Source: Siphonodentalium dalli (taxonomy: Eukaryota; Mollusca; Scaphopoda; Gadilida; Siphonodentaliidae). From it: a DNA stretch of 64,000 bases. The position numbers and the translations under genes are program-made. This document shows positions 35,081 to 46,620 of the stretch, one piece after another. A model generated the notes under the pieces. That model had not been told where the DNA came from, did not search any database, and saw only the letters and a list, made by a program, of their open reading frames with translations. The stretch covers positions 248,715,827 through 248,779,826 of the forward strand of contig CP136064.1 of the NCBI GenBank assembly GCA_032622095.1, written 5' to 3'. How positions within the stretch are numbered: position 1 is the first letter of the stretch; each line of letters opens with the position of its first letter.

Positions 35081-37273
35081 GTATTCCTCCGTCTGGAGAG
35101 CGCGTTAACACGACACCTGCACCCACGTTACCACCTTAATTGTAGAATAACAATATGTTTACTGCACCCTGATGCACCTCACTGTGACTACTTATAACCA
35201 TAGCTGACCCAGTCTAACCAATACATTCTGTAAACAGAAATATATACTGTTCTCACTTCTCTTATCTAAAGCTAATCTTTTACTGACCTATAATGTTCAA
35301 TGTTCTGACGTTACATGTACTATGACTATGCTCTGGATATAAAAAAAATCCCATCCGATTTGACACCAATTTATTCAAAAGATCCGTTTACCAGGCGAAT
35401 AGAACGTGGCATTTATTGCAACCAGCGTCATTCATCCAACACAATCATCACTAAAACCAGACAACACCCGAAATAATACAAGAATTTGAATACAAAGTAT
35501 TTATGTGAAATTTCTTTATTATTCCACGGAAATGGTTACGAGTACAACAGGCACTTTTTATTTATGATGCGTCGATTTTTTTTTGGGGCGCACTAGATAA
35601 ATTCAAAACCCGGTGAAACTGTCTATTTTGAAAATATCTGATAACAAAACCTCACAGGAATTGGCTCAAATATTTTATCGTATTATTATTTGGTATCGAT
35701 GTAAATAAGAACATACAAATAGTGAATACATAGTGAGTAATAATTGTCTTGAAGTTGAAAAGGGCAAACATTGTTATGTGTTTGGGACCCAAACACCGTA
35801 TTCAAAGTTGTATTTTTCATTACTTCAATGCGTCTTTTTGAGTTACATAATGCTCGTAGAAAGGTATTTCAGATATTTATCGACCTATCTCAATACCGAG
35901 AAAAATTCAAAAGCGAATAATATTATGTGTATTTTGGAGGGCAAACCGCCATGTGGCATTAAGGTGTCAAATCAGATAGGGCCATCTTCGATCATACGCC
36001 TGGTACAAATGTTCTTTTGTCACTTTCCGGAATCGATGTTGCAGATATAATCATATTGTATTGTGATCGTATTGTATATTATTTGCAATGGAATGACTTA
36101 ACATATACGGTATAACTACACCCTGTGGATTCTCTAGCGACAAAATGATAGAGCTTTCCTTAATTGTTACTTTTAATGACAAGGCAAAAATGATAATATT
36201 AAAACGATTAAATCGACTATGTACGAAAGCTTGAATAATGTATGGCTCTGCTCAATTCAGACTTGCTTTTGAGCTCGATATCTCTCCTCCCAGCATTGTT
36301 TTTGAGCTCGATATCTCTCCTTCCAGTATAATTATACTTTACGTTTAAGCATTATAGGTCGTGTTAAACTACCTCCTTTCTTCAACTCGTTTCACCTCAG
36401 TAAGATATCTAACTGTCTTAATTGTCCTCGTAGTTGTCCAGTAGAATTCGAACATTTAAGTTAACAATTTTACAAACCAGATCAGCCTGTAAAACTACGC
36501 GTGGATGGATTCTCTGAAAACCAAATTATAAGTGTGAAAATAACAAAATTAATCCAAGTCTACCTTTTACAGCAATTGTACGAATATTCATGGGCATATT
36601 GTGATGTGGATACGTCCCACAGCATCATCCGAGCAAGCATCGGCGCGCAATGTAATCTTCTTTGTTTTTGTTTTGTATTTATTACCGGTAGGGTTTGAGA
36701 AGGTTGAACCTCAATATTCGAGGTAGAGTTTTCCCGTTTGTCGTACTGATCTAAACAATATCACCATGTAAACTATAATGATTTGTAACGTATTGTTCCA
36801 CTGCTGACTTTCTATTGTTGAGACTCACATTGCATTTTCCGAGAAACTAAGATACTTATATTCGATCGAAAGTTGAACAGATATTGTCGTCTCGATATCA
36901 TATAATACTTTCCAACATATCACGGCAAAATAGTACAACAAAACAGTTAAATGTTAATTACTGTTGACTGACTTGAACGTGTTTGGACTACGAGATGATT
37001 GATGATTCTCAATCCTTTGGTAACGTTACAACTGTGATGAAATAGCTTTAGCAATCTGTTTTGTAACCGACTTATAAAGCGTGACTATTATATAGGAAGG
37101 TATCTACGATTGTGTTGGTCGACACAACGACCATTCCAGGGGGGTGACTGAATAGCAAATCATCAAATCTTCGACCCAAAAACCACCATTGAAACCGGCG
37201 GAAAGACCAGACGTAAAACATCATGTGTGTGAGACTGTATCTAGATGATACACGTGTTTCTAAACGACGAAAA

Positions 37274-37347
37274 TAAAGATATAAACTTAGTGGATGGTAA
37301 AGATATAAACTTAGTGGATGGTAATATATAAACTTAGTGGATGGTAA
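37274..37347 (+). repeat. 24-bp tandem repeat, three copies
   Basis: Units of AAAGATATAAACTTAGTGGA plus TGGT; the last copy is slightly changed. Confidence 0.85.
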
Positions 37348-38320
37348 GATCAATTTCCCAACGTATTAGTGTTTTATTTCCTTCCCTTTAGGCAAAGTAG
37401 CGTAGATATTTCTCATACTAACAATTACAGATGTTTGTAACCCATACGTGTGCACCTATACTAATTGAGATGCATGCGTTTCGGATACTTATGTCATTTG
37501 AAGTTTGCATTCTAGTTTCAGGAATTATTAAACGGGCAATAGTTTAGATTCTAATTTCTCTCCTAATGACTTTTATCTATTAATTTATAGCTGTGTTTTT
37601 TTTTTAGGATTTGCCATCTCTTAGACTAATTTTATCAGCGTGTTTTCTCTTCTTTTTATCCTAGTAATGATGTTCTTTTATTGTATATATATTTTTATCA
37701 TATATTTTATGTAACAGCGCCTATGAACACAACTCTGTAATCAAATAGGCGTTCTACAAATGTTAATAATAATAATATTTTAGGACTATATGTGACGTTA
37801 GTCAGGTTTGGTAAATGCATGCTATTTCGAATGGATGTTCCCATTCTCAACGCCATCGAAATGAGTCTTGGAACTAGATTGGCGTTTTCAAAATCACAAT
37901 AATTTGTGTTGTTTTTGTATTGTGGTGTAACGAAATGTATAGCAAAGGGGAAATAATTCAAGTTATCATATTTACAGTAGCACGAGATATACGGAATCTC
38001 TCAACTAAACATACATTAGATATATGTTAAAATGTCAGATTTATATACTCAAATAGATATCGTCGTTTGCATCGTGTTTGTTTTACAATGGTTTATGCAT
38101 CTTTCTTTTTTTAAGTTGAATTTTGGATCTGCAGTGCTTATCAAAAAGTGTTGTCTTCGTATGTTTCAATCTTGAGCTATCTATTCTGCAAACGTGCTAA
38201 CCTATGAGATAACCGTCTGCTCCTTTCCGCGTGCGTTTTATTTAATGTTTCCCATTATGTTTGCTTTCTTAAACAATACACATATCAACGATGAGAAAGG
38301 ATTGCAAGGAATAAACATAT

Positions 38321-38769
38321 GTGACCCGCCATATCAAATCCAGTCGTAAGTCGGGATTTTTTTTACCCTGTGCCAATGCATTCTCTTATATATGCGAGTC
38401 GACCATAGGTCGCCTCGCATATATAAGAGAATGCATTGGCCTAACAATGTTTTATCATATTTTTTAAATAAATGTTTCTTACAATTTTTAGGACATAAAA
38501 TAAAAAACATCCATTACCCTGCAGGGAGCCCCACACATACATAGAATCATATAGAAGAGTGTCGTCTGCTCATGTTTGTCTGGGGATCTGTATGGGTGAA
38601 ATTATAAAATTGTTAAAGAATACAAATTAAAATTGTAAAAAATTATTAGGCCAATGCATTCTCTTATATATGCGAGGCGACCTATGGTCGACTCGCATAT
38701 ATAAGAGAATGCATTGGCACAGGGTAATAAAAATCCCGACTTACGACTTGATTTGATATGGCGGGTCAC
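38321..38769. mobile_element. Family-A element with palindrome pair
   Basis: The outer inverted ends are GTGACCCGCCATATCAAATC and its complement ..GGCGGGTCAC, with ~45-bp terminal repeats including AGTCGTAAGTCGGGAT. Flanks of ATAT on both sides may be the target duplication. Two 67-bp palindromes (38373-38439 and 38651-38717) lie inverted around a centre containing CCATTACCCTGCAGGGAGCC. No coding capacity. Confidence 0.88.
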
Positions 38770-38992
38770 ATATGCTTACAGTTAAACAAAATGCACGCGG
38801 AAAGGTGCAGATGGTTATCTCATAGGTTAGCGTGTTTCCAGGATAGATAACTCTGGAAAAACCTACGAAGACAACACATTCAGCTGTAGTTAGCCGAATT
38901 GAGCCAGATGGCGATTTCACCACTGAATAAGAAATATATGTATGCTACTATGCTTCTCGTATATTATTAAAACTCTTATTTTCTTCTTTTAG

Positions 38993-39010
38993 TTGCTCCA
39001 GAGCCAACGA
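38993..39010 (+). CDS. Linker microexon (18 nt) after VWA6
   Basis: The acceptor TTTCTTCTTTTAG precedes TTGCTCCAGAGCCAACGA and donor gtaagt. In phase 1 it reads VAPEPT plus a split codon. It corresponds to the first linker (24-nt type) of other units. Confidence 0.78.
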
Positions 39011-39540
39011 GTAAGTTTCATTTATAATCCATATATTGTGCATCGGCTATAAATGGATCTTTTATTATTTCTGAAACTTCATATAATTATAGAGGTACTG
39101 TACCACAGTACAGATTGGTGAAAGACAATCTCGCTATTTTCGGGAACTTCATTATAATAATTTATGAGCCACCCATGCTTAGCAATGAAGCCGAAAGATG
39201 CGTCATTACGGATGGTGTGATTTTAAATGTGAATTCCAATAAAAATACACAATAACAATTTTTATTTCTTCATACTTCATACCTTCGGTATGTTCGGTTA
39301 AGGGCAATATGATTATTTAGTTTTTTCTGTTATGATAGAGCCAGAGCAGTTGGAGTTCTCAGCTAAATTGATAGCTGATTGTTTGCATTCTTGAATAGAG
39401 TGTTTTGTTTGCGTAAAATGAAATATATAGCAGGTTAACACAGAAATCACCCAAATATATTCTTGCTATTACACAATTCATTTACATGTATGTCTATTTT
39501 TTCGACCACGATTCAATAGATTTATTTGTTTCTTTTTCAG

Positions 39541-39555
39541 CTCCGGCGCCAATAG
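39541..39555 (+). CDS. Linker microexon (15 nt)
   Basis: The acceptor TGTTTCTTTTTCAG precedes CTCCGGCGCCAATAG and donor gtatga. In phase 1 it reads TPAPI plus a split codon. It corresponds to the 15-nt second linker of other units. Confidence 0.75.
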   Translation, partial: LRRQ

Positions 39556-41197
39556 GTATGATTATATATAACATCGAATATCATCTCATATGCTATTATT
39601 CTACTTTGTTTTAGCATTCTCAACCCATTCTTGATATTAATCTTTGATGTCTTCATCGTGTAGTAGTATAATAAATCACTGCCTAATGGGAAAGTGGATT
39701 CGACAAAGTCCTAACTGGAAACGAAGATTCAGCAGTACTAAAATACGTATATTGAACCAGTTAATGATTATAGCAGCATATGCTAATATAGGACAGCAGT
39801 TGAATCCACATCCCATAGTTTGTATACATGCATCAGCCCAGACTTGACTAGGTCTACTTTAGAAGCATAGTTTAGACAAAGCTTTTACTTGCATATGTAT
39901 ATGTGTCTTTTTTCTTTGCTATACAGCCGGTAGTGAACTATTGTATGACGTGTTTACATGCCAGAGTGCGCTGCTGCCGATTTCGTCTTTTCAGTTGTAA
40001 ACTCATGCGACCAATCTCGTGATGCAAAAGCTTATTGTGTCATGACAGCTATCAGAGAATGTCTACAAAGTTATATGACCAACTTTTTTCGTATTTTTGT
40101 GATGATTTCATTTATGTTATTTTAATCTCATGGTTGGGTTTGACTAACTAGTATGTGTTATTGAGTTTCACCTCAGAGACTAGAATAGACCAAAGTTTCT
40201 TCGGCTACACCAGATACATATTTCCTTGAAACATATCTCCTTGAAACATTCATAAGGTATATAATGTATACCATGTTTCTGATATATGCGGAACAGAATA
40301 TAGTTGTATTCAGGCCGATTATCTTAAAGTTAATTCCGTGATCTATGGCGATGTATGTTCTATAAAGTTAGAGAAGAAGTGCATTTAATAAATATAGAAC
40401 ATCATATGATTTAGGAGAGGTAGATAATATACCTTAGTGACGTGAATTCCTGGCCATTACTAGAGACGAAGGAAATTTGGTCTGAGGTTAATGATTTAGT
40501 TTTCAAGTTAAAGCCAAGTTAGGTTATTTAGTGGCCCCGTTTGTTATTTCTATATAAACAAGCATACCACAAACAGGAACGTAACTGTGGAGTATCGAAT
40601 GAAGCATTTACCTTGACACTGAGTTGAGAAACTGGTCCCCTTGTTCACATTTCACGTTTATATGTTTACTTGATAGCAACCACCACCAATTAGTGGCATA
40701 TACAGTTATGACCTAAATAATCGACTCCTTAACCACAGCCGAATTATGGGTAATTGTTCAGGATTTATTCGGAAATATGGCTTGTTGCCATTCATCGGAA
40801 AGCAGTGAGAGCTTTCAGGTGAATGGCAACAAGCCATATTTCCGACTAAATCCTGAAAAATTACCCATAATTCTGCTGTGGTTGAGGAGTCGATTATATA
40901 TTTAGGGCATTACTGTAGTGGCAATTCTTCGATTTTCATGTGAAAATGTGTCATTCTATTCTCTGAGGGGTAGGGGGCATACTGCTCTTTTGAGATCTGT
41001 TTGTTTGTTTTTTTAATTGTATTATGATTTGTATTATAATGTAATCATGGGCGACGAACAAGCCATCATAACAAACTGCCCGACTTTAACGTGAGCCCTT
41101 AATGCTGATTCGGTATACTTAACATGTCATCATATTATCATGTATGTATAATATATAGTTGTATATGTATAATTAATTGTTATATTCTGTTTTACAG
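39556..41197. other. Intron with a long hairpin
   Basis: It contains a ~195-bp palindrome at 40712-40906. Nothing else is recognised. Confidence 0.55.
40712..40906. repeat. Long hairpin (foldback), ~80-bp arms
   Basis: The left arm runs from about 40712 (CCTAAATAATCGACTCCTTA..) to the ..TTGCCATTCA at about 40797. The right arm is its near-perfect complement, from TGAATGGCAACAAGCC (about 40821) to GGAGTCGATTAT..TTAGG. The loop is only ~25 bp. High arm identity suggests a recent origin. Confidence 0.9.
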
Positions 41198-41236
41198 AGT
41201 TGTCGCTAGACAATTTCGCCCTGAGTCATGTTGAAG
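41198..41236 (+). CDS. Linker exon (39 nt) before VWA7
   Basis: The acceptor TATTCTGTTTTACAG precedes 39 nt ending TTGAAG|gtaact. In phase 1 it reads ELSLDNFALSHVE plus a split Gly codon joined to VWA7. Unlike the other linkers it has no Pro/Thr bias. Phase, multiple-of-three length and a clean acceptor support it, but no paralogue exists here. Confidence 0.6.
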
Positions 41237-41653
41237 GTAACTTATAAGCGATAATTAATACAATCATCTCAATGATGATCTCATAATCTTACAATGAAAA
41301 TTGAGTCGCCATTCTATAATATATATCCAATATTTATTGGACGATTTTAATCCTTTTGCAGAAGAACATTGTGCAATTTAAATATGCTGCATTTAATCTG
41401 AAGAAATACAAATCCGTCGAATTGAATAACCCTAGGCTTGACTGTTTTTCAGTCTGAGAATTATCAAAGAAAGTTTTTTTAAAATTACGAAAAATGTATT
41501 GCACAATATTTGTATTTCATTCTATCTAGACTGAGTAGTTATTTTCTCCTCTTTCTTTATAAAAAACGTAACCAATAATTTCAACACAAACACGTTTAAT
41601 AACAACCAATTATGACTCAGGGCATGTCTCAAATCTCAAACCGCCATTTTCAG

Positions 41654-42220
41654 GGTGTTCTCTTTCTGGAATCGACCTCGTTTTCATGGTCGACTCCTCG
41701 TCCAGCGTCGGGGAGAGAAACTTCCGACGAATGCTCCGATTCGTTAAGCACATGCTCATGAAATCTGACCTAGACTCCGGAAAGTTGAGAGTCGGTCTTT
41801 TAACATTTAGCACTGACGTTAGGGTGGAGTTCTACCTCAACGCATACTCATCCAGAAGAGAGATATTTAATGCCATAGACAGTCTAGAATACAAGTACGG
41901 AAGCACCAATACAGCAGAGGCTCTTAAGGTGATGCATACGGATATGTTCAACCCACACAACGGTGATAGACCGGTGGTTGGCAATGTTGCGGTCCTAATC
42001 ACGGACGGTGTTTCAAATGTAAACAGAGAGAGAACTATTCCAGAAGCGCTGCTCGCAAAGATTAAAGGAACATATATCTACGCTGTTGGGGTTGGATTAT
42101 GGACGTGGAGGGAGGTGTCGTCTATTGCCACGCAACCAACGCAAAAATTCGCATTCAACGTCAGATCGTTCAACGAGCTTAACTATCTCCCAAGAACCAT
42201 GTATAAGAGAATATGCGAAG
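41654..42220 (+). CDS. VWA7 exon: complete, divergent VWA domain
   Basis: This 567-nt exon (acceptor CGCCATTTTCAG, donor TGCGAAG|gtaccc) is phase 1 to 1. It is the most divergent intact domain of the array: GCSLSGIDLVFMV, metal motif DSSSS, YGSTNTAEAL, LITDG, YIYAVGVGLW and a closing KRICEG. Both end cysteines are kept. The metal site is complete, so ligand binding is expected to be cation-dependent as for the others (family knowledge). The frame runs on ~66 codons past the donor without domain features; that part is treated as intron. Confidence 0.93.
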
Positions 42221-42617
42221 GTACCCGGCAATCGTCGGTCTCGGTTGTTAGAGTGACACACAATTTGTCACCTTCAATGTGTGCACAAACACCGTTCAAA
42301 AGACCAATCGAGCACAAGTTCTGGATGTTGAAATTGCACCACACGATGTATCGTTGTCTCATTTTGGCAGAAATTGTTCTCAATGTTCGGATGCGTTCAC
42401 ACAGTGGCAAACTTGACTAGTGAATTTGAAGGGTATTGGTAGCTATATGGTGTGTTATAATATGAGCGAACATGCATTATGCAACACCGTATATAGTTCG
42501 TGATTAGTGAAATATATGTAGTTGTACTAGTGACTATTCAACTGACGTATGCACGAATAGGTTTTAATACCGGTCAATAATCAATCGTGCTATCACTGGG
42601 GTCAATACACATATACC

Positions 42618-43145
42618 AGGGTGTCACCCCTCCCCCTAAATCCTGAATGCCAGTTAAAACAGGTGAACACTAAATTCCAGTTAAAACAGGTGAACACTGA
42701 ATGCCAGTTAAAACAGGTGAACACTGAATGCCAGTTAACAGATGGGTGAATATACTGAATACCAGTTAAGAACATATTTGAGGAAGGAGATAGATTTCAT
42801 ACTTCACTACCATCTATGTTCATCACTGTTCTCAATAGAAATATTCCAAACTACCAAATTAAGAGAAAAAGTCCCGACAGATATACGCATTACTTTATTT
42901 TCCGGCATACTGATGACCGAATGTGACGTAGTTGTATGCCTGTCACGTGAACACTAGCGCCCTATTAACATAGAGAAACCCGAAAAAGGATAATGCTCAT
43001 TCCAGCCATCAAATACCACAATTTGTCATTAATTTGTGTCGTCAAAGTCGCGTAACTAGCCTTTTATTTGAAACCGAATACTATATAAGACGATGTATGA
43101 ATCTTGAATACCAGTTAACATTGCCTGAGGGGGTGGTGACACCCT
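42618..43145. mobile_element. MITE with AGGGTGTCACC ends and internal 27-bp repeats
   Basis: The left end AGGGTGTCACCCCTCCCCC faces the right end GGGGGTGGTGACACCCT. Near the left end, 27-bp units (GAATGCCAGTTAAAACAGGT plus GAACACT) start at 42645, 42672, 42699 and 42726. A related ATACCAGTTAAC motif recurs at both ends. No transposase. Confidence 0.75.
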
Positions 43146-43813
43146 CATTTTTAATCACAGATTCAACAACTGAAACACTAAGCTTAATGCACATCACTCA
43201 AAATATCTACGAAGCAAATTTACCGTTGTGTGAAAGTAACCTCGTATTATATTATATTATATACGTTAATTCGTTACAGCACGTTGATATAAACACATAT
43301 CATAGCCCAACTTTCTCCATACTTCGTTTACCTATATATGTTTCTTCCATACATCATGTCCGTACACATTGTACTACAGTGGGTATAGTCCATGAACTGT
43401 GGAATTTCTATCTTGAAGATAACAAACATTTAATGGAGTAACTACATGAAGTTTTTTAAATTTAATACATCATGGAGTGAATTTCAATATGAGAATTTCC
43501 TATTTCAGTATATTCGATTTATGACGCCAAAAGTTTCGAGTTTAATTGAACATCTTAAAGTTTTGACAACTCTGAGATACAGTTGAAATAGGAGGCAAAT
43601 TAATTCACATAGTTGAAAATCGTTATTGTAGCCACCATAGCTATGCATATACATTGTATATGGGGCGATTACACCATTTTCTTGAACCCATGAATATATG
43701 AACTCACAGGAAGTTATGTTTACTTTAAACTTCCCCAAATGGACATGTATGTAGAAACGCGGGCTATGAGAATATTGTCCACATCCGTTTCACTTCAGTT
43801 CCTGTTCTTTCAG

Positions 43814-43843
43814 TGCACACAATATTGCCACCTTTTACATCAC
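43814..43843 (+). CDS. Candidate linker microexon (30 nt) between VWA7 and VWA8
   Basis: The good acceptor CCTGTTCTTTCAG precedes 30 nt ending ATCAC at a weak donor gtttgt. In phase 1 it reads VHTILPPFTS and keeps frame to VWA8. Its VH start resembles the 631-906 exon, and a linker would be expected here. The weak donor makes it uncertain. Confidence 0.35.
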
Positions 43844-44379
43844 GTTTGTAATGTTTGTCTATATATTTTGGGTTATGTTATATACGCAATTTAAAATTGC
43901 CTATAGGTAGAACAATTTCATTGAAATTGTAGAATTAAATTCTTAATAAAATTGACTATTCCCACACGATAACATGTTTCATTTTGCTATAGTTGATTTT
44001 TTCACTGTATAGACATCAGTGAGCAGTAGTCTGATGTAATGTAGAATAAATACATATTCAATGGCTTCGACGTAACAGGAAGAAACTTGATCACATACAA
44101 CTGAAAGTGTGAAAATAAATAATATATATCAATTGTCTCTGTCAGTCATTTAAATTATGTTCCACTTCCACAGCCATTGAGTTTTTTTTATTGACGAATA
44201 ATACATAATCGTGCAACTTTTAATCTATAATTTCATTCATTGCATCATAAACCCATAAGTATTGGATTGTCATTGTTTCTATCGTCATCAGACATTGGCG
44301 CCCTCACCATCTTATTCAAGAATAACAAAGGGTGCCTTTCTCTTGCTTGATTTATATACCACGCCGATCATTTCCACAG

Positions 44380-44946
44380 GCTGCGCTTTGGCGAAGGTTG
44401 ATTTGGTTCTCATCTTGGATTCGTCTACGAGTGTGACAGAAGCAAACTTCAATAAGATGAAGGACTTCGTCGTAGATTTGTTGGACAACGCTGAAATCGA
44501 CAATGGTAACGTCAGAGTTGGTCTCGTCATGTACAGTACGGCGGTGCACATCGAATTTTACCTCGACGATTTCAACAAAAAAGAGGATATTTTCGCCAAA
44601 ATAAAAAATCTCCCATATCGATACGGAAGCACGAATACGGCCGATGGTATCAAGGCTATGCGTAGGCAGTTGTTCGTTAGAGGTAAGGGAGACCGGGAAG
44701 GGGTGCCAAACATCGCCATTCTGATGACTGATGGTATATCAAACATAAACGCTTATGAAACAGTCCCCGAGGCGGAGCTAGCAAGGGATAGGAATATCCA
44801 CATTTATGTCATTGGTATTGGTCTGAAGGACACGAGGGAAATTGACCAGATTGCCACTAAACCAATCGAAAAGAACAGGTTCAACGTCGACGATTTCGGT
44901 GCCCTCGAAGGAATTGATGAGATAATATTCTCCTCCATCTGTCCAG
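44380..44946 (+). CDS. VWA8 exon: complete VWA domain
   Basis: This 567-nt exon (acceptor ATCATTTCCACAG, donor TGTCCAG|gtattt) is phase 1 to 1. It begins G-CALAKVDLVLIL and has DSSTS, YGSTNTADGI, LMTDG, IHIYVIGIGL and SSICPG. All metal ligands and both end cysteines are present. Protein sequence is close to VWA3-6, but codon-level divergence is larger and it is richer in CpG, so it is an older copy. Confidence 0.95.
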
Positions 44947-46620
44947 GTATTTTGTCGTTGGTTGCTGACTTTTCGCAAGCAAAACATGAATTATTGTTGT
45001 ATACTCATATCGGTGTTCAGTTTGTATTTATATTCGATGTACTCACATTATTTATTATATTGAATATCAATATGTAACCCCATATACACTTTATTATTGA
45101 TGTATTATACACCATTGTTATATAAATATTTAGATATATCCACACATACATATACCTGTACACGTTATGGTTAAATTAACATATGTTTTGTGAGGGTCAC
45201 GGCGTTACTATCGTATATGCAAAGAACTGCATGGGCAATATGATTGTCTATCTCCTGTTGGTTTTACACGCTAAAAATCGCCACTTGTAATACTGGTATT
45301 GTTAGCCAAATAAGTTGAAGGAAACACACTTGAATTACACTGGCCGATAGATATTTCCAAAAACACCAATGTAACACTCCAAACGCATTTTAAAATATTG
45401 TGTTTTGTGTAAAAAAAATGGCTGTGAATGGGCCACTTACCTATTTATATATGAACATTCTCAAGCGGAATATTTTCGATGATTGGTGTGTTTCATTGAG
45501 AAAACTTGTAAACTGTTTTAAAATGTGCATGACGATGTTTCCCAGAATGGATATTCGATAAATCTAATTTGCCAAATAGATCACTATCCGGAAACAAGTA
45601 TGCCGTGTCCCTCACTATCTGTTGTAATAATTCGTTCTCGTTCTCCAGTGTTCATGATATATGTTGTTCGCTGATGTATATATACCATATGTGATGGAAC
45701 TTATAAGCACATTCAGGTGGGATTTTTAATAATCAGATATCGATTTTTAAAGAGATTTAGCAGTATTTCACTTTTGGTCAGGCGCCCAAATAGTGATAAA
45801 AAAAGAGTAAAACTTTGATCTCCTCCATCTGTCCGGCTATTTTGTCGTTGGCTCTTGGGTTTAGAAAGCAAAATGTGTATTTTTGACCCATACTTATATA
45901 TCGGCGTTCAGCATATATATATATTCCATGTACCCATATCATTATATGGAATTACAATATGTAACCCCACATTTACTGTATTATTGATGTATTTTACTCC
46001 AATCTGTATAAATATTTATATATATTCACACATACATGTACCTACACGTGGTGGTTAAACCAACATATGTGTTGTGAGGGTCACGGCGTTACAATCATAG
46101 ATGCAAATAACTTGGCAACTTTATTTTATATCCCATATTCATTATAGTTATCCTAGCTAACTTTTACCACACTCAAAATCGCCTCATGCGAATCGGAATT
46201 AGAGTTGGATAAGTTGAAGGAAACACACTAGACTAGCTATCAAATTGTGTGAGTGGCAACTGATTAGATCCATTGAATAGTTTGACCCCTTCAAGGATAA
46301 TTTTTTCAACGCTACATAAATTTCCGAAATGTAGTGTTTCTTTTAAATATAGCTGTGCAGTGACCACTTACTTATTTATATACCAATAGTCGGAAACAGA
46401 AGCTATCATTCCAGACAAAAATTGAATAAAATCTTGTCGATGTTTTCTATATTGAGTAAACGGTTGGGGAATTGTTCATTAACACGTTTCCACGAATGAT
46501 TCTCTGATAAATGTTTGTGTTTGAGGATATAAGTTTTCCAAAGATTTGTGTATGCCGTGCCCCTCAATGCCCTTTGTACTAACACGTTCTCTAATGTTCA
46601 TAATATGTTCTCTGATGCAA
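44931..46620 (+). repeat. ~890-bp tandem duplication that includes the VWA8 exon end
   Basis: Sequence from 44931 (TCCTCCATCTGTCCAGGTAT) onward is repeated from 45821 (TCCTCCATCTGTCCGGCTAT) with a period of 890 bp. Shared markers include ATTTTGTCGTTGG, CAATATGTAACCCCA, GAGGGTCACGGCGTTAC and GCCACTTACYTATTTATA. The second copy has only the last ~16 exon bases and a destroyed donor (GGCTAT for GGTATT), so it is non-functional. Confidence 0.88.

Larger units (their letters stand above)
35081..38992. other. Intron after VWA6 (3.9 kb)
   Basis: It holds a small direct repeat (about 36268-36326), a 24-bp tandem repeat (37274-37347) and a family-A element (38321-38769). The open frame at 35733-36050 has no recognisable domain. 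Confidence 0.55.
42221..44379. other. Intron(s) between VWA7 and VWA8
   Basis: It holds an inverted-repeat element with 27-bp tandem repeats (42618-43145) and one weak candidate microexon (43814-43843). The 135-codon open frame at 43034-43441 has no recognisable domain and overlaps the element. Confidence 0.5.

Noticed and set aside
42221-42420. 66-codon extension of VWA7
   Set aside because: The exon is already 567 nt at the donor and the extension is of ordinary intron-like composition.
43034-43441. 135-codon open frame as a gene
   Set aside because: No recognisable domain, no splice-phase link to the array, overlaps a MITE, and contains the MITE terminal repeat.
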